Source of the DNA: Desulforamulus hydrothermalis Lam5 = DSM 18033
GTDB taxonomy: Bacteria > Bacillota > Desulfotomaculia > Desulfotomaculales > Desulfotomaculaceae
NCBI RefSeq assembly: GCF_000315365.1
Contig: NZ_CAOS01000007.1
Location: 1 to 64,000, forward strand
Direction: 5' to 3'
Length of the DNA: 64,000 nucleotides
The notes below the pieces were generated by a model. That model did no database searches. It was not told where the DNA came from and saw only the letters and a list, made by a program, of their open reading frames with translations. A program made the position numbers and the translations under genes. Positions 35,901 through 48,082 of the stretch are shown here, one piece after another (position 1 is the stretch's first letter; each line of letters opens with the position of its first letter).

Positions 35901-36431
35901 CACCACCTGGTAGACGATAAAATTCACGCCCGCTCCACCGGCCCCTACTCCCTGGTTACCCAGCAGCCTCTGGGCGGTAAAGCCCAGTTCGGCGGCCAGC
36001 GGTTTGGTGAAATGGAGGTATGGGCCCTGGAAGCCTACGGAGCGGCTTATACCCTGCAGGAAATCCTCACCGTCAAGTCAGACGATGTGGTGGGACGGGT
36101 TAAAACCTATGAAGCCATTGTCAAAGGCGAAAATGTGCCTGAGCCGGGTGTGCCGGAGTCTTTCAAAGTGCTGATCAAGGAGCTGCAGTCGCTGGGGCTG
36201 GATGTAAAAGTGCTGTCAGAAAACGATGAGGAAATAGAAATTAAAGAAATTGAAGAAGACGTCACCGAAACAGCTAAGGAACTGGGCATTGACCTGCCGG
36301 AAGAAAGACGACTGGGTGATGTTAAACAGGAACACGACGAGGAAGACGAATACGAAGAAGAAAATGAGGAATTTGACGAAACCTTCCTCGAAGAAGCCGA
36401 AGAAGAATTCAGTTTGGATGACGAGGACTAA
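32985..36431 (+). CDS. rpoB: RNA polymerase beta subunit
   Basis: 1148 aa. [27 protein letters not shown] is the family start (given in part). The fork and rifampicin region shows [20 protein letters not shown] near residue 410, and [15 protein letters not shown] near 850 is in the catalytic half. The acidic C-terminal tail (about 1115-1148) is rich in Glu/Asp. ATG 32985 lies four bases after AAGGGG; ATG 32994 is the other possible start. rpoC follows 55 bases later. Confidence 0.97.
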   Translation: MRSMAYPEQVGNRVRWNYGKLREVLDLPNLIEVQRNSYEWFLQEGLREVFHDISPIQDFTGNLVLEFLDYTLGEPKYSVEECKERDVTYAAPLRVKVRLINKETGEVKEQEVFMGDFPLMTNKGTFIINGAERVIVSQLVRSPGVYFADHIDSSGKRLFTSTVIPNRGAWLEFETDVNDHIFVRIDRTRKIPATVLIRALGYSSNAMILELFENDKFVQETLTRDNTDSEEEALVEIYKRLRPGEPPTVESARSLLYTLFFDPKRYDLAHVGRYKLQKKLKHGVLYRYPKGEDGPKEWDRYLNKEVPVEREFIRELTKEDIVATFRYLLGLMKGEGSVDDIDHLGNRRLRSVGELLQNQFRIGLSRMERVVRERMTIQDVDVITPQVLINIRPVVAAIKEFFGSSQLSQFMDQTNPLAELTHKRRLSALGPGGLSRERAGFEVRDVHHSHYGRMCPIETPEGPNIGLIGSLSTYARINSFGFIETPYRKVDKANKRVTDEIVYLTADEEEGHIIAQANAPLDENGYFVEERVNARRGHDTLLVPTDRVDYMDVSPKQVFSVATSLIPFLEHDDANRALMGANMQRQAVPLLKCQAPVVGTGIEHRAAKDSGVVVVAQNSGEVVRVTANEIVIRTDEGKTDKYKLLKFTRSNQGTCINQKPIVAKGDRVEAGQIIADGPATDKGELALGRNVLVAFMTWEGNNYEDAILISEKAVKEDFFTSIHIEEYECDARDTKLGPEEITRDIPNVGEDILKDLDERGIIRVGAEVRPGDILVGKVTPKGETELTAEERLLRAIFGEKAREVRDTSLRVPHGEAGKIVDVKVFTRENGDELPPGVNQLVRVYIAQKRKISEGDKMAGRHGNKGVVARILPEEDMPFMADGTPVEIVLNPLGVPSRMNIGQVLETHLGWAAKTLGFHVATPVFNGASEDDIWGSLKRAGLPEDGKTVLYDGRTGEPFDNRVTVGYIYMIKLHHLVDDKIHARSTGPYSLVTQQPLGGKAQFGGQRFGEMEVWALEAYGAAYTLQEILTVKSDDVVGRVKTYEAIVKGENVPEPGVPESFKVLIKELQSLGLDVKVLSENDEEIEIKEIEEDVTETAKELGIDLPEERRLGDVKQEHDEEDEYEEENEEFDETFLEEAEEEFSLDDED

Positions 36432-36486
36432 AACAAGCGGTATTGAAACCATCTAGCGAAATCCGCTATAAGGGGGAGTAGGTCCT

Positions 36487-39400
36487 TTGTTAGAATTAAA
36501 TAATTTTGATAGCATTCGCATCGGGTTGGCTTCACCGGACAAGATCCGTCAGTGGTCCAGCGGCGAAGTGAAAAAACCGGAAACCATTAACTATCGCACC
36601 CTAAAGCCGGAACGGGACGGGTTGTTCTGCGAGAGAATTTTTGGCCCTACCCGGGATTGGGAGTGCCACTGCGGCAAATACAAGCGTCTCCGTTACAAAG
36701 GGGTAGTTTGCGATCGCTGCGGCGTCGAGGTTACCCGCTCCAAGGTGCGCCGCGAGCGGTTGGGCCATATAGAGCTGGCAGCCCCGGTATCCCATATCTG
36801 GTATTTCAAGGGCATTCCCAGCCGTATGGGGCTGCTGCTGGATATGTCCCCCCGGGCACTGGAGAAAGTTTTATATTTTGTGTCTTATATTGTGATTGAA
36901 CCGGGCGATACCCCCCTCCTGAAGAAACAGCTGCTGACCGAAACCGAATACAGGGAATACAAAGAGAAGTTCGGCAACAACTTTAAAGCAGGCATGGGCG
37001 CCGAGGCCATCAAGACACTGCTGCAGGAAATTGACCTTGAGGAACTGGCCCGTGAACTGCGTCAGGAACTGAAAGAAGTTTCCGGTCAGCGCAAGATCCG
37101 TGCCATTCGCCGTTTGGAAGTGGTGGAAGCCTTCAGAAAGTCCGGTAACCGCCCGGAATGGATGATTTTGGATGTGGTTCCCGTCATTCCCCCGGAGCTG
37201 CGTCCTATGGTGCAGTTGGACGGTGGGCGTTTTGCCACCTCCGATCTGAACGACCTGTACCGCCGGGTGATTAACCGTAACAACCGCTTAAAACGCTTAT
37301 TGGATTTGGGTGCCCCGGATATTATCGTGCGCAACGAAAAACGCATGCTGCAGGAAGCGGTGGATGCCCTGATTGATAACGGCCGCCGCGGCCGGCCGGT
37401 GACCGGTCCCGGCAACCGGCCGCTCAAGTCGCTGTCTGACATGCTGAAGGGCAAACAGGGTCGCTTCCGGCAAAACCTGCTGGGCAAAAGGGTTGACTAT
37501 TCCGGCCGTTCGGTAATTGTAGTGGGGCCCCATTTAAAAATGCACCAGTGCGGGCTGCCTAAAGAAATGGCCCTCGAGTTGTTCAAGCCCTTTGTCATGA
37601 AAAAACTGGTCAACGACGGCTACGCTCATAATATCAAAAGTGCCAAACGCATGGTGGAAAGGGTGCGGCCGGAAGTATGGGATGTCCTGGAAGAGGTTAT
37701 TAAGGAACACCCCGTCCTGTTAAACCGCGCACCAACCCTGCACCGTCTGGGCATCCAGGCCTTTGAGCCGGTGCTGGTGGAAGGCCGGGCCATTAAAATT
37801 CACCCGATGGTTTGCACCGCATACAACGCTGACTTTGACGGCGACCAGATGGCTGTACACGTTCCTTTGTCTGCTGAAGCCCAGGCGGAAGCAAGGCTAT
37901 TAATGCTGGCTGCCAACAATATTCTGAACCCCAAGGACGGTAAGCCGGTAGCCAGTCCCACCCAGGATATGGTCTTGGGCTGCTACTACCTCACCATGGA
38001 AAAAGACGGCGCCAAGGGCGAGGGCATGATATTTAAGGACGAAAACGAGGCCATTCTGGCCTACGACAACCATGTGGTTTCGCTGCACGCCAAAGTGACG
38101 GTGCGCCGGAAGAACGGCGAAAAGCTGCAAACCACGGTGGGACGTATTATTTTCAACGAGATTATTCCGGAAGAGTTGGGCTTTATCAACAAAGTTTGCG
38201 ATAAAAAGACTTTAAGTAAAATTGTCGCAGACTGTTACCGCAAACTGGGCAACGCTCATACGGCGGAGCTGCTGGACGGCATTAAGGAGCTTGGTTACAA
38301 ATTCTCCACCCGGGCCGGCATTACCATCGGGGTGGCTGATATTACAATTCCTGCGGCTAAGAAAGAAATTCTGGCTAACGCCGAAGAACAGGTTAACAAA
38401 ATTGAAAACCAGTTCCGCCGCGGTTTAATTACCGAAGACGAGCGATACCGGAAAGTTATCGGCGTCTGGAACGATGCCACCGATAAAGTTACCAAAGCTT
38501 TGATGGATACGCTGGACAGATTTAACAACGTTTACATGATGGCCACCTCGGGGGCCCGCGGTAACATTCAGCAAATCCGGCAGCTGGCCGGCATGCGGGG
38601 TCTGATGGCGGATCCTTCCGGGCGCATCATTGACCTGCCCATTAAAGCCAACTTCCGGGAAGGCCTGACAGTTTTGGAATACTTTATTTCTACCCACGGC
38701 GCCCGCAAAGGTTTGGCCGACACCGCCCTGCGCACCGCCGACTCAGGTTACTTAACCAGACGTCTGGTAGACGTGGCGCAGGATGTCATAGTCCGCGAAG
38801 AAGATTGCGGCACCGCCGAGGGCATTGAAGTCAGCGAAATCAGAGACGGCACTGAGGTTATTGAAAGACTGGCTGAACGCCTGGAGGGCAGGGTGCCCAT
38901 GGAACCGGTGGTTCATCCGGCAACCGGAGAAGTCATTATCTCCCGGGAGAAAGTGGAGCAGCACGGCCTCATTACAGCCGACGAAGCCCAAAAAATTGAA
39001 GAAGCAGGCATTAAAAAGGTTAAGATAAGGTCGGTCATTACCTGCAAAACCCGCTACGGCGTGTGCAAGCACTGTTACGGCAAGAACCTGGCCACCGGCG
39101 GCACCATTGATATCGGCGAAGCGGTAGGCATTATTGCCGCCCAGTCCATCGGCGAGCCGGGTACCCAGTTAACCATGCGAACCTTCCACACCGGCGGCGT
39201 GGCCGGCGATGACATTACCCAGGGTCTCCCCCGGGTAGAAGAGCTGTTTGAAGCCCGCCGGCCCAAGGGTCAGGCTATTGTGGCGGAAGAAGACGGTGTC
39301 ATCGCCGTCCGGGAGGTTAAAGGGCGTCGGGAAATCGAAATCACCAAGGATAACGGTGAAAAGAATGTCTACGCCGTACCCTACGGGGCCAGGTTGAAAG

Positions 39401-40050
39401 TGAAAGACGGCCAGCGGGTAGAGGCCGGGGATGAGCTTACCGAAGGGTCTGTCAATCCGCACGACCTGCTTAAAATTAAAGGCCCTGCCGGCGTGCAGAT
39501 TTATCTGCTGCAGGAAGTGCAGCGGGTCTACCGGCTGCAAGGGGTAGAAATTAACGATAAACATATTGAAGTAATGATTCGGCAGATGCTGCGGAAAGTG
39601 AAGGTAGAAGAGGCCGGCGACACCGATCTGCTGCCGGGCGGCCTGATTGATGTCTTTGAGTTTGAGGAGGAGAACCGCAAGGCCATCGAGGCCGGCAAAG
39701 AACCGGCAGTGGCCAAGCCGGTGCTGCTGGGTATTACCAAAGCATCCCTGGCCACCGACTCCTTCCTCTCGGCAGCCTCCTTCCAGGAAACCACCCGGGT
39801 GCTGACCGAAGCGGCCATTAAAGGCAAGACAGACCCGCTGTTGGGCCTGAAGGAGAACGTTATTATCGGCAAACTGGTACCTGCCGGCACAGGCATGTCG
39901 CGCTACCGCAACATAGAAGTGACCACCGGACAGCAGCAGGAACAGGAAGAAGATTTTGATCTGCTGCTGGCAGCCGGAGAACGCAACCGGGACTACCGGG
40001 TGCTGCCGGACGAAAAACTGGATGATTTCGACCTGTCTTTAGAAAAATAA
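36487..40050 (+). CDS. rpoC: RNA polymerase beta' subunit
   Basis: 1187 aa. The N-terminal zinc ribbon ([20 protein letters not shown] near 60-78), the catalytic [14 protein letters not shown] with its three Mg-binding aspartates near residue 448, and the second zinc site ([13 protein letters not shown] near 855) are intact. TTG 36487 is eight bases after AGGGGGAG. The extension after about residue 1150 is acidic. Confidence 0.97.
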   Translation: MLELNNFDSIRIGLASPDKIRQWSSGEVKKPETINYRTLKPERDGLFCERIFGPTRDWECHCGKYKRLRYKGVVCDRCGVEVTRSKVRRERLGHIELAAPVSHIWYFKGIPSRMGLLLDMSPRALEKVLYFVSYIVIEPGDTPLLKKQLLTETEYREYKEKFGNNFKAGMGAEAIKTLLQEIDLEELARELRQELKEVSGQRKIRAIRRLEVVEAFRKSGNRPEWMILDVVPVIPPELRPMVQLDGGRFATSDLNDLYRRVINRNNRLKRLLDLGAPDIIVRNEKRMLQEAVDALIDNGRRGRPVTGPGNRPLKSLSDMLKGKQGRFRQNLLGKRVDYSGRSVIVVGPHLKMHQCGLPKEMALELFKPFVMKKLVNDGYAHNIKSAKRMVERVRPEVWDVLEEVIKEHPVLLNRAPTLHRLGIQAFEPVLVEGRAIKIHPMVCTAYNADFDGDQMAVHVPLSAEAQAEARLLMLAANNILNPKDGKPVASPTQDMVLGCYYLTMEKDGAKGEGMIFKDENEAILAYDNHVVSLHAKVTVRRKNGEKLQTTVGRIIFNEIIPEELGFINKVCDKKTLSKIVADCYRKLGNAHTAELLDGIKELGYKFSTRAGITIGVADITIPAAKKEILANAEEQVNKIENQFRRGLITEDERYRKVIGVWNDATDKVTKALMDTLDRFNNVYMMATSGARGNIQQIRQLAGMRGLMADPSGRIIDLPIKANFREGLTVLEYFISTHGARKGLADTALRTADSGYLTRRLVDVAQDVIVREEDCGTAEGIEVSEIRDGTEVIERLAERLEGRVPMEPVVHPATGEVIISREKVEQHGLITADEAQKIEEAGIKKVKIRSVITCKTRYGVCKHCYGKNLATGGTIDIGEAVGIIAAQSIGEPGTQLTMRTFHTGGVAGDDITQGLPRVEELFEARRPKGQAIVAEEDGVIAVREVKGRREIEITKDNGEKNVYAVPYGARLKVKDGQRVEAGDELTEGSVNPHDLLKIKGPAGVQIYLLQEVQRVYRLQGVEINDKHIEVMIRQMLRKVKVEEAGDTDLLPGGLIDVFEFEEENRKAIEAGKEPAVAKPVLLGITKASLATDSFLSAASFQETTRVLTEAAIKGKTDPLLGLKENVIIGKLVPAGTGMSRYRNIEVTTGQQQEQEEDFDLLLAAGERNRDYRVLPDEKLDDFDLSLEK

Positions 40051-40077
40051 CCCTGCCGGAACTAAAAATACAAATTA

Positions 40078-40106
40078 TTGACACGCGTTATAGTAAATGA
40101 TATTAT
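40078..40106 (+). promoter_or_regulatory. Promoter before ybxF-rpsL
   Basis: TTGACA 40078-40083, 17 bases, TATTAT 40101-40106. It drives the L7Ae-like gene and probably the str operon. Confidence 0.85.
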
Positions 40107-40140
40107 ATGTAAGTGTTTGATTGCAGGAGGGTGGATCACC

Positions 40141-40392
40141 ATGTCTTTGGAGCCTTTAAAGTCAGCACGCAAGAAAACTGTGGGGGCAAAACAGACATTA
40201 AAGGCTGTGGAAAAACTTCAAGCCAAGCAGGTGTACTGGGCGGCCGATGCCGAAGCCAGGGTGGTGGATCCTATCCTGCGGATTTGTTCCACAAAAAACA
40301 TACCCACTGTTAAAGTGGACAGCATGAAAGATTTGGGCAGAGCCTGCGGCATTGACGTAGGCTGTGCCATTGCCTCTATTACTGAGTTTTAA
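40141..40392 (+). CDS. ybxF: L7Ae/YbxF-family kink-turn RNA-binding protein
   Basis: 83 aa. GAKQTLKAVEKLQAKQVYWAAD near residue 14 and CSTKNIPTVKV fit the L7Ae/L30e/Gadd45 fold that recognises kink-turn RNA. B. subtilis YbxF occupies the same place between rpoC and rpsL. AGGAGGG SD before ATG 40141. A heptamer-repeat hairpin directly follows its stop codon. Confidence 0.92.
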   Translation: MSLEPLKSARKKTVGAKQTLKAVEKLQAKQVYWAADAEARVVDPILRICSTKNIPTVKVDSMKDLGRACGIDVGCAIASITEF

Positions 40393-40482
40393 CTCGAAGT
40401 TCGAGGTTCGAAGTTCGAAGTTCGGTCTAAAGAACCATTCGTTAGCATCGAACCTCGAACCTCGAGTCTCGAACCTCGACCA
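40393..40482 (+). repeat. Inverted arrays of heptamer repeats
   Basis: Left array 40393-40424 consists of heptamers of the form TTCGAAG/TTCGAGG; right array 40449-40479 of CGAACCT/CGAGTCT type. The right array is the reverse complement of the left with about five differences in 31 positions, so the transcript can fold into a ~31-bp imperfect hairpin with a 24-base loop. It fills the gap between ybxF and rpsL and ends 30 bases before the rpsL start. Confidence 0.85.
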
Positions 40483-40513
40483 AGCAGAACTTCGAGAGGA
40501 GGTGTAGAGAGAG

Positions 40514-40888
40514 ATGCCTACCATTAACCAGCTGATTCGCAAGGGCCGTGAGGAGGTTGTGTACAAATCCACAGCCCCTGCGCTGAAGGAATGCCCCCAA
40601 AAGCGCGGCGTTTGCACCAGGGTTTACACCACAACCCCGAAAAAGCCCAACTCTGCCCTGCGCAAGGTGGCCCGTGTTCGTTTAACCAACGGCATTGAGG
40701 TTACAGCATACATTCCGGGCATTGGCCACAACCTCCAAGAACACTCGGTAGTGCTTGTGCGTGGCGGTCGTGTTAAGGACCTGCCTGGCGTGCGTTATCA
40801 CATCGTACGCGGTGCGCTGGATTCCGCCGGTGTGCAAAACCGCAACCGCGGCCGTTCCAAGTATGGGGCCAAGCGTCCGAAAAAATAA
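40514..40888 (+). CDS. rpsL: 30S ribosomal protein S12
   Basis: 124 aa. [17 protein letters not shown] near residue 40 holds the lysines where streptomycin resistance arises (Lys-Pro-Asn-Ser loop), and [19 protein letters not shown] ends the protein. GAGGAGGTG SD. First gene of the str operon proper. Confidence 0.97.
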   Translation: MPTINQLIRKGREEVVYKSTAPALKECPQKRGVCTRVYTTTPKKPNSALRKVARVRLTNGIEVTAYIPGIGHNLQEHSVVLVRGGRVKDLPGVRYHIVRGALDSAGVQNRNRGRSKYGAKRPKK

Positions 40889-40894
40889 AGTTAA

Positions 40895-41422
<528 letters not shown>

Positions 41423-41434
41423 GGGAGGATCATT

Positions 41435-43513
41435 ATGGCCCGACAGTTTCCTTTGGAAAGAACCCGCAACATTGGTATAATGGCCCATATTGATGCCGGA
41501 AAAACCACTACCACAGAGCGTATTTTGTTCTACACCGGGAAAGTTCATAAGATTGGTGAAGTACACGATGGCGCAGCCACCATGGACTGGATGGTACAGG
41601 AGCAGGAGAGGGGCATTACCATTACATCTGCTGCTACCACTGCCCAGTGGAAAAATCACCGTATCAACATTATAGACACACCCGGGCACGTGGATTTTAC
41701 AGTTGAGGTAGAACGTTCGCTACGGGTGTTAGATGGTGCGGTGGCTGTGTTTTGTTCGGTCGGGGGGGTAGAACCCCAATCTGAAACTGTTTGGCGGCAG
41801 GCCGATAAATATGGCGTGCCCAGAATTGCTTACATCAACAAAATGGACCGCGTGGGCGCTGATTTCTTTAACGGCGTAAACATGATTAAAGACCGACTGG
41901 GTGCCAATCCGGTACCGATTCAATTGCCCATTGGCAGCGAAGATCAGTTCCGCGGCATTGTGGATTTGGTAACCAACAAAGCAATTATTTATGTCGATGA
42001 TCTCGGCACCAAGAGCGAAGAAACCGAAATCCCGGCCGATATGGCGGAGCTGGTGGCTGAATACCGGGAAAAGCTGCTGGAAGCGGTGGCGGAGTTTGAC
42101 GAAGAACTGATGGTGAAGTACCTGGAAGGCGAAGAGTTAAGTGAAGAAGAAATTAAACTGGCAATTCGCAAAGCCACCCTGGCGGTTAAAATTACCCCGG
42201 TACTGTGCGGTTCTTCGTTCAAAAACAAAGGTGTGCAGCCCTTATTGGACGCCATTGTGGATTACCTGCCGGCCCCCACTGATGTGCCGGCCATTCAAGG
42301 CATTAATCCCGATACCGGCGCTGCCGATCAACGGATTTCCAGCGACAGCGAGCCCTTTGCTGCGTTGGCCTTTAAGATCATGTCAGACCCCTATGTAGGC
42401 AAGTTGACCTACTTCCGGGTGTACTCAGGCGTATTAAACGCCGGGTCCTATGTGTACAACACCACAAAGGGTAAGAAAGAACGAATCGGCCGTATTCTCC
42501 AAATGCATGCCAACCACCGGGAAGAAATTCCTCAGGTGTTTGCCGGAGATATTGCCGCTGCTGTAGGACTGAAGGACACCACCACCGGTGACACACTCTG
42601 TGACGAAAAGCATCCCATTATTCTTGAATCCATGGAATTCCCTGATCCGGTTATTTCCGTGGCCATTGAACCAAAAACCAAAGCTGACCAGGACAAAATG
42701 GGTGTTGCCTTAACCAAACTGTCCGAAGAGGATCCTACCTTCAGGGTAAGCACCAATGAAGAAACCGGTCAGACAATCATCTCCGGCATGGGCGAGTTGC
42801 ACCTGGAAATTATCGTGGATCGACTGATGCGCGAATTTAAGGTGCAGGCCAATGTGGGAAGGCCCCAAGTGGCTTATAAAGAAACCATTCGTAAAGCCGT
42901 TAAGGCAGAAGGTAAGTTTGTGCGTCAGTCCGGCGGTAAAGGCCAGTACGGTCATGTGTGGATCGAACTGGAGCCGATGGAGCCGGGTGGCCCGGGCTAC
43001 GAGTTTGTTAATAAAATTGTCGGCGGCGTAGTACCCAAAGAGTACATTCCTGCCGTAGATGCCGGTATCAAAGAAGCTATGGAAAACGGTATTTTGGCCG
43101 GCTACCCCATGGTTGATATCCGGGCTACCATCTATGACGGGTCTTACCACGAGGTGGACTCCTCGGAAATGGCCTTTAAGATTGCCGGCTCGATGGCCTT
43201 TAAAAACGGAGCCGAAAAAGCTAACCCGGTATTGCTGGAACCCATCTTTAAAGTTGAAGTGGTGGTTCCGGAAGAGTACATGGGAGATGTTATCGGCGAT
43301 TTGAACAGCCGCCGCGGCCGTATTGAAGAAATGGGTCAGCGGGGTAACGCACGGGTTGTCACCGCTTACGTCCCCCTGGCAGAAATGTTTGGCTATGCCA
43401 CGGACCTGCGCTCCAAAACCCAGGGTCGTGGCACCTACACCATGCAGCACGACCACTATGAAGAAGTTCCCAAAAATATTGCCGAAGGCATTATCGCTAA
43501 GCGAAAAGGATAA
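41435..43513 (+). CDS. fusA: Elongation factor G
   Basis: Translocation GTPase, 692 aa. [15 protein letters not shown] is G1, [11 protein letters not shown]3, and NKMDR G4; domains III-V follow ([14 protein letters not shown] near 455). AGGGAGG SD. Standard position between rpsG and tuf. Confidence 0.97.
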   Translation: MARQFPLERTRNIGIMAHIDAGKTTTTERILFYTGKVHKIGEVHDGAATMDWMVQEQERGITITSAATTAQWKNHRINIIDTPGHVDFTVEVERSLRVLDGAVAVFCSVGGVEPQSETVWRQADKYGVPRIAYINKMDRVGADFFNGVNMIKDRLGANPVPIQLPIGSEDQFRGIVDLVTNKAIIYVDDLGTKSEETEIPADMAELVAEYREKLLEAVAEFDEELMVKYLEGEELSEEEIKLAIRKATLAVKITPVLCGSSFKNKGVQPLLDAIVDYLPAPTDVPAIQGINPDTGAADQRISSDSEPFAALAFKIMSDPYVGKLTYFRVYSGVLNAGSYVYNTTKGKKERIGRILQMHANHREEIPQVFAGDIAAAVGLKDTTTGDTLCDEKHPIILESMEFPDPVISVAIEPKTKADQDKMGVALTKLSEEDPTFRVSTNEETGQTIISGMGELHLEIIVDRLMREFKVQANVGRPQVAYKETIRKAVKAEGKFVRQSGGKGQYGHVWIELEPMEPGGPGYEFVNKIVGGVVPKEYIPAVDAGIKEAMENGILAGYPMVDIRATIYDGSYHEVDSSEMAFKIAGSMAFKNGAEKANPVLLEPIFKVEVVVPEEYMGDVIGDLNSRRGRIEEMGQRGNARVVTAYVPLAEMFGYATDLRSKTQGRGTYTMQHDHYEEVPKNIAEGIIAKRKG

Positions 43514-43558
43514 GCAGAAAGATTCTTTCGCGTGTGAGCAAGGAGGAAAGTAATAACC

Positions 43559-44761
43559 ATGGCTAAGGCTAAATTTGAACGTACCAAACCCCACGTAAAC
43601 ATTGGTACCATCGGTCACGTTGACCACGGCAAAACCACCCTTACCGCCGCCATTACCGTAGTTCTGTCTACCACCGGCGGCGCCCAAGTTAAGCGTTACG
43701 ACGAAATTGACAACGCTCCCGAAGAGCGTGAACGCGGTATTACCATTAACACCGCCCACGTAGAATACGAAACCGGCAATCGTCACTATGCTCACGTTGA
43801 CTGCCCGGGTCACGCTGACTATGTTAAAAACATGATTACCGGTGCGGCCCAGATGGACGGCGCCATCCTGGTTGTATCCGCCGCTGACGGTCCGATGCCG
43901 CAAACCCGTGAGCACATCCTGCTGTCCCGTCAGGTAGGCGTACCCTACATTGTGGTATTCCTGAACAAAGCTGACATGGTAGACGATCCCGAACTGCTTG
44001 AGCTGGTGGACATGGAAGTGCGCGAACTGCTGAACTCCTATGAATTCCCCGGCGACGACACTCCCATTATTGCCGGTTCCGGCCTGAAAGCCCTGGAGTG
44101 CGGCTGCGGCAAGCGTGAGTGCGAATGGTGCGGCAAGATCTGGGAGCTGATGGATGCAGTAGACTCCTACATTCCCACCCCTGAGCGGGATGTTGATAAG
44201 CCCTTCCTGATGCCGGTAGAAGACGTGTTCTCCATTACCGGCCGTGGTACTGTGGCTACCGGTCGTGTTGAGCGCGGCCAAGTAAAAGTACAGGATGAAG
44301 TGGAAATCGTCGGTCTTAACGACAAGCCCCGCAAGACCGTAGTAACCGGCGTAGAAATGTTCCGCAAGCTGTTAGACTTTGCGCAAGCCGGTGACAACAT
44401 CGGTTGCCTGCTGCGCGGTGTTGACCGTAAAGAAATCGAGCGTGGCCAAGTGCTGGCAAAACCCGGCAGCATTAAGCCCCACACCAAGTACGAAGCAGAG
44501 GTATACGTCCTGACCAAAGAAGAGGGCGGCCGTCACACCCCCTTCTTTAACGGCTACCGTCCTCAGTTCTACTTCCGTACCACCGACGTAACCGGTGTGG
44601 TACAACTGCCGGAAGGCGTAGAAATGGTCATGCCCGGGGACAACATCAAGATGAAGGTGGACCTGATCACCCCCATCGCTATTGAGGAAGGCCTGCGCTT
44701 TGCTATCCGTGAAGGCGGCCGTACTGTAGGCGCCGGCGTAGTAACCGCCATCCGCGAGTAA
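43559..44761 (+). CDS. tuf: Elongation factor Tu (copy 2)
   Basis: Nearly identical to the copy at 25408: by eye six base differences over 1203, one of which changes residue 72 (Gly here). It carries the same four-cysteine insertion at Cys181-Cys191. This is the copy in the canonical str operon position. AGGAGG SD. The near-identity implies recent gene conversion between copies. Confidence 0.97.
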   Translation: MAKAKFERTKPHVNIGTIGHVDHGKTTLTAAITVVLSTTGGAQVKRYDEIDNAPEERERGITINTAHVEYETGNRHYAHVDCPGHADYVKNMITGAAQMDGAILVVSAADGPMPQTREHILLSRQVGVPYIVVFLNKADMVDDPELLELVDMEVRELLNSYEFPGDDTPIIAGSGLKALECGCGKRECEWCGKIWELMDAVDSYIPTPERDVDKPFLMPVEDVFSITGRGTVATGRVERGQVKVQDEVEIVGLNDKPRKTVVTGVEMFRKLLDFAQAGDNIGCLLRGVDRKEIERGQVLAKPGSIKPHTKYEAEVYVLTKEEGGRHTPFFNGYRPQFYFRTTDVTGVVQLPEGVEMVMPGDNIKMKVDLITPIAIEEGLRFAIREGGRTVGAGVVTAIRE

Positions 44762-44764
44762 TTT

Positions 44765-44903
44765 TAGCCGGTCGTGGAACCGGCCCGGCGGGCGGCCAGT
44801 CCGCAGGAAACGCCGGGCTTCCGGTCGACTAGCGATGAAGTGGAAGGTTGCTCGCCTTGTGAGGTAATTTTCACGGAGCAGTCCGCAAATCGGACGAAGG
44901 GAG
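44765..44903 (+). ncRNA. S10-operon leader (L4-type leader)
   Basis: The 151-base gap before rpsJ is densely structured: GCCGGT/ACCGGC 44766-44783, CCCGGCG/CGCCGGG around 44784-44818, and GTCCG/CGGAC 44881-44895 overlapping the SD region. The block GTCGACTAGCGATGAAGTGG and then AAGGTTGCTCG resembles, as I recall, the conserved segment of Firmicutes S10 leaders that L4 recognises. Assignment by eye. Confidence 0.55.
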
Positions 44904-44912
44904 AAAGAAAGT

Positions 44913-45221
44913 ATGAAAAGCCAAAAAATAAGAATCAGGCTGAAAGCCTTTGATCATCAAATGCTTGACCAGTCCGCCGGCAAAATTGTTGAAACGGCCA
45001 AGCGGACCGGTGCTCAGGTGGCAGGTCCGGTACCTCTGCCCACCGAAAGAAGTGTTTACACCATTTTGCGTTCCCCCCACGTAAATAAAGACTCCCGGGA
45101 ACAGTTTGAAATGCGTGTGCACAAACGCTTAATCGATATCCTGGAGCCCACTCCCAAGACGGTTGACGCTCTGATGCGCCTGGATCTGCCTGCTGGCGTG
45201 GATATTGAAATAAAGCTGTAA
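44913..45221 (+). CDS. rpsJ: 30S ribosomal protein S10
   Basis: 102 aa. [20 protein letters not shown] near the start and [21 protein letters not shown] mark S10 (NusE). It opens the S10 operon after a structured leader. GAAGGGAG SD. Confidence 0.97.
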   Translation: MKSQKIRIRLKAFDHQMLDQSAGKIVETAKRTGAQVAGPVPLPTERSVYTILRSPHVNKDSREQFEMRVHKRLIDILEPTPKTVDALMRLDLPAGVDIEIKL

Positions 45222-45240
45222 TCTGACCCCGAGAGTGTAT

Positions 45241-45275
45241 GTTAGAAGCCCTGGGGGGACCCACGGGCTTCTAAC
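45241..45275 (+). other. Strong hairpin between rpsJ and rplC
   Basis: GTTAGAAGCCC 45241-45251 pairs with GGGCTTCTAAC 45265-45275. The loop itself contains TGGG/CCCA, so the stem extends to about 15 bp with one bulged C. There is no T-tract, so a terminator is unlikely; it may be an mRNA processing or stabilising structure. Confidence 0.7.
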
Positions 45276-45303
45276 CTCTGACTATAACAGGAGGTGTTTT
45301 GTC

Positions 45304-45933
45304 ATGCCAAAAGGTATTCTTGGCAAAAAAGTGGGCATGACCCAAATTTTTAACGAAGCAGGTGTGGCCATCCCGGTAACTGTTGTAGAAGCCGGCCCCT
45401 GCCTGGTGGTACAGAAAAAAACTCCCGAGAATGACGGATATGCAGCCGTTCAGTTGGGCTTTGGCGAAAAACGCGAAAACCTGATCAACAAACCCATCAA
45501 GGGCCATCTGGCCAAGGCCGGCGTGCGTCCGGTGCGTTTTCTGCGGGAAATCAAGGTAGAAAACCTTGAAGAATATCAAGTAGGTCAAGAAATCAAAGCG
45601 GACATCTTTGCCGCCGGGGAAAAGGTGGACGTTGTAGGAACTTCCAAAGGACGCGGTTTTGCCGGCGGCATTAAACGCCATAACTTCCACCGCGGACCAA
45701 TGGCCCATGGTTCAAAATATCACCGTCGGCCCGGTTCCTCCGCAGCCAAAGGCCCTGCCCGAACCTTTAAAGGCAGAAAGCTGCCCGGCCACTATGGTGT
45801 TGAACGGGTAACCGTACAAAACCTGGAAGTTGTTAAGGTGGATGCCGAACGCAACTTGCTGGCCATTAAAGGTGCAGTACCCGGCCCAAGGGGCGGCCTG
45901 TTACTGATTAAAAACAGCGTCAAGGCCAAGTAG
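45304..45933 (+). CDS. rplC: 50S ribosomal protein L3
   Basis: 209 aa. [17 protein letters not shown] start, [23 protein letters not shown] near residue 115-140 (the loop reaching the peptidyl transferase centre, quoted in part). ATG 45304 follows AGGAGGTG. S10 operon order S10-L3-L4-L23. Confidence 0.97.
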   Translation: MPKGILGKKVGMTQIFNEAGVAIPVTVVEAGPCLVVQKKTPENDGYAAVQLGFGEKRENLINKPIKGHLAKAGVRPVRFLREIKVENLEEYQVGQEIKADIFAAGEKVDVVGTSKGRGFAGGIKRHNFHRGPMAHGSKYHRRPGSSAAKGPARTFKGRKLPGHYGVERVTVQNLEVVKVDAERNLLAIKGAVPGPRGGLLLIKNSVKAK

Positions 45934-45966
45934 CGGTGGCGCAGCGAAAGGAGGACTGTGAATCCA

Positions 45967-46587
45967 ATGCCTAAAGTAGCTTTATATAACGTCAACGGCG
46001 AACAGGTGGGCGAAGTGGAGCTGAAGGACGAAGTGTTCGGCATCGAGCCCCACGAATCCGTCCTGCATGATGCCGTAACCATGCAGCTTGCCAACCAGCG
46101 TCAAGGTACCCATGATACCAAAACCAGAGCAGAGGTCAGCGGCGGCGGACGCAAGCCTTGGCGCCAAAAGGGCACCGGCCGTGCCAGAGTAGGTTCCATC
46201 AGATCTCCTCTTTGGCGTAAAGGCGGCACCATTTTCGGACCCCATCCGCGTGATTACTCTTTCTCCTTGCCCAAGAAAGTACGCCGGCTGGCTCTGAAAT
46301 CCGCGCTTTCCAGCAAAGTTAAAAGCAATAACATTATTGTATTGGATGCCCTTACCATAGATGCTCCCAAAACCAAAGAAATGGTGCGCATCCTGAACAA
46401 CCTGAACGCTAACAAGGCGCTGGTTGTAACAGCCGAGCGGGATGTTAATGTGGAAAAATCCGCTCGCAACATTGCCGGGGTAAAACCCTTAAAAGCTGAA
46501 GGCGTTAATGTTTATGACCTGTTAAAGTACACCAAACTGGTTATTACCAAGGACGCCGTGGCTAAGATCGAGGAGGTGCTGGCGTAA
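45967..46587 (+). CDS. rplD: 50S ribosomal protein L4
   Basis: 206 aa. [19 protein letters not shown] near residue 60 is the extended loop lining the exit tunnel. Likely autoregulator of the S10 operon through the leader at 44765. ATG 45967 gives [11 protein letters not shown] 45958, nearer the SD, is the alternative. Overlaps rplW by one base (TAATG). Confidence 0.96.
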   Translation: MPKVALYNVNGEQVGEVELKDEVFGIEPHESVLHDAVTMQLANQRQGTHDTKTRAEVSGGGRKPWRQKGTGRARVGSIRSPLWRKGGTIFGPHPRDYSFSLPKKVRRLALKSALSSKVKSNNIIVLDALTIDAPKTKEMVRILNNLNANKALVVTAERDVNVEKSARNIAGVKPLKAEGVNVYDLLKYTKLVITKDAVAKIEEVLA

Positions 46588-46874
46588 TGAAAAATCCGCG
46601 CGACATCCTCATCAAGCCGGTGGTTACCGAAAAAAGTACCCGTTTATTAGCCGATAACAAATACACCTTTATTGTTGATTTGAAAGCTAATAAGACCGAA
46701 ATTAAACAGGCTGTTGAGGATATCTTCAAGGTCAAGGTGGAAAAGGTTAACACCATGCGGGTGAAGGGCAAACTTAAGCGTGTGCGCCAATTCATCGGCA
46801 GAACACCTGAACGCAAAAAAGCCATTGTTACCTTGCGAGAAGGCGACAAGATCGAGATCTTTGAAGGACTGTAA
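46587..46874 (+). CDS. rplW: 50S ribosomal protein L23
   Basis: 95 aa. [16 protein letters not shown] and [19 protein letters not shown] are family signatures. It forms the docking site for trigger factor and SRP at the tunnel exit. Translationally coupled to rplD. Confidence 0.97.
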   Translation: MKNPRDILIKPVVTEKSTRLLADNKYTFIVDLKANKTEIKQAVEDIFKVKVEKVNTMRVKGKLKRVRQFIGRTPERKKAIVTLREGDKIEIFEGL

Positions 46875-46888
46875 GGAGGGAAGCCCAG

Positions 46889-47713
46889 GTGGCAGTAAAA
46901 TCTTATAAACCTACCTCACCTGGCCGCCGGTTTGTTACCGTCCCCGACTTTAGCGAGATCACCAAGACCAAACCTGAAAAATCTCTGCTGGAGCCTCTTA
47001 AAAAGAACGGAGGACGCAACGCCCAGGGCCGCATTACCGTACGGCACCAGGGTGGTGGCCACAAGCGGATGTACCGCATTATTGATTTTAAGCGCAACAA
47101 AGACGGTATTCCGGCTAAAGTTGCAGCTATTGAATACGATCCTAACCGTTCCGCCCGCATTGCCCTGCTGCACTATGTGGACGGTGAAAAGCGCTATATT
47201 ATTGCTCCCGTAGGCCTGGAAGTTGGCATGACCGTTGAATCGGGCCCCAATGCAGACATTAAAGTGGGTAACTGCCTGCCCCTGCGCAACATTCCGGTGG
47301 GCACCATGGTACACAACGTTGAACTGTACCCGGGGGCCGGCGGCCAACTGGTTCGCTCTGCCGGTGCTGCTGCCCAGTTAATGGCGAAAGAAGGCAAGTA
47401 TGCTAACCTGCGCCTGCCTTCCGGCGAAATGCGGCTGGTGCTGCAGGAGTGCCGCGCCACTGTCGGCCAGGTTGGCAACCTGGAACACGAAAACATTACC
47501 ATTGGTAAAGCCGGTCGGGCCCGTCACCTGGGTATCAGACCCACAGTACGCGGTAAAGTTATGAACCCGGTTGATCACCCCCACGGCGGTGGTGAAGGAC
47601 GTAACCCCATCGGCCGTCAACCCTCTACTCCTTGGGGTAAACTGGCAATGGGCGTTAAGACCCGCGGTAAGAAAAAGAGCGATCGCCTGATAGTTAAACG
47701 CCGCAGTAAATAA
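46889..47713 (+). CDS. rplB: 50S ribosomal protein L2
   Basis: 274 aa. [19 protein letters not shown] start; [15 protein letters not shown] near residue 222 carries the conserved histidine near the peptidyl transferase centre. GTG start at 46889; AAGGAGGG SD. Confidence 0.97.
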   Translation: MAVKSYKPTSPGRRFVTVPDFSEITKTKPEKSLLEPLKKNGGRNAQGRITVRHQGGGHKRMYRIIDFKRNKDGIPAKVAAIEYDPNRSARIALLHYVDGEKRYIIAPVGLEVGMTVESGPNADIKVGNCLPLRNIPVGTMVHNVELYPGAGGQLVRSAGAAAQLMAKEGKYANLRLPSGEMRLVLQECRATVGQVGNLEHENITIGKAGRARHLGIRPTVRGKVMNPVDHPHGGGEGRNPIGRQPSTPWGKLAMGVKTRGKKKSDRLIVKRRSK

Positions 47714-47783
47714 AGGCATGGGGTCGTTGTACGCCCGGCCCCGTGAATTTGGAACATGAGCATGATCCGGAAGGAGGTTCATA

Positions 47784-48062
47784 ATGGCTCGTTCTCTTAA
47801 AAAAGGACCGTTTATTGACGATCACCTGTTAAAAAAAATTGAGCAGATGAATGAGAAGGGTGAAAAAAAGGTTATCAAAACCTGGTCCCGCCGTTCCACC
47901 ATCTTCCCGCAGATGATTGGCCATACCATTGCAGTATATGACGGCCGTAAGCATATTCCGGTATATATTACAGAAGATATGGTTGGACACAAACTGGGTG
48001 AATTTGCACCTACCCGTACCTACAGAGGACACGCCGGCGAGCGTTCCACTGGTGTTAAGTAA
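47784..48062 (+). CDS. rpsS: 30S ribosomal protein S19
   Basis: 92 aa. [17 protein letters not shown] start and [22 protein letters not shown] are diagnostic. GGAAGGAGG SD. Normal place between L2 and L22. Confidence 0.97.
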   Translation: MARSLKKGPFIDDHLLKKIEQMNEKGEKKVIKTWSRRSTIFPQMIGHTIAVYDGRKHIPVYITEDMVGHKLGEFAPTRTYRGHAGERSTGVK

Positions 48063-48082
48063 CCATAAGAGGGGGCTAAACG

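Noticed and set aside
42710-44281. 523-aa open frame antisense to fusA and tuf copy 2, with a matching shorter frame antisense to tuf copy 1
   Set aside because: It lies wholly opposite two highly conserved genes whose codon bias leaves the reverse frame open. It has no SD and its repeat at tuf copy 1 follows from gene duplication.
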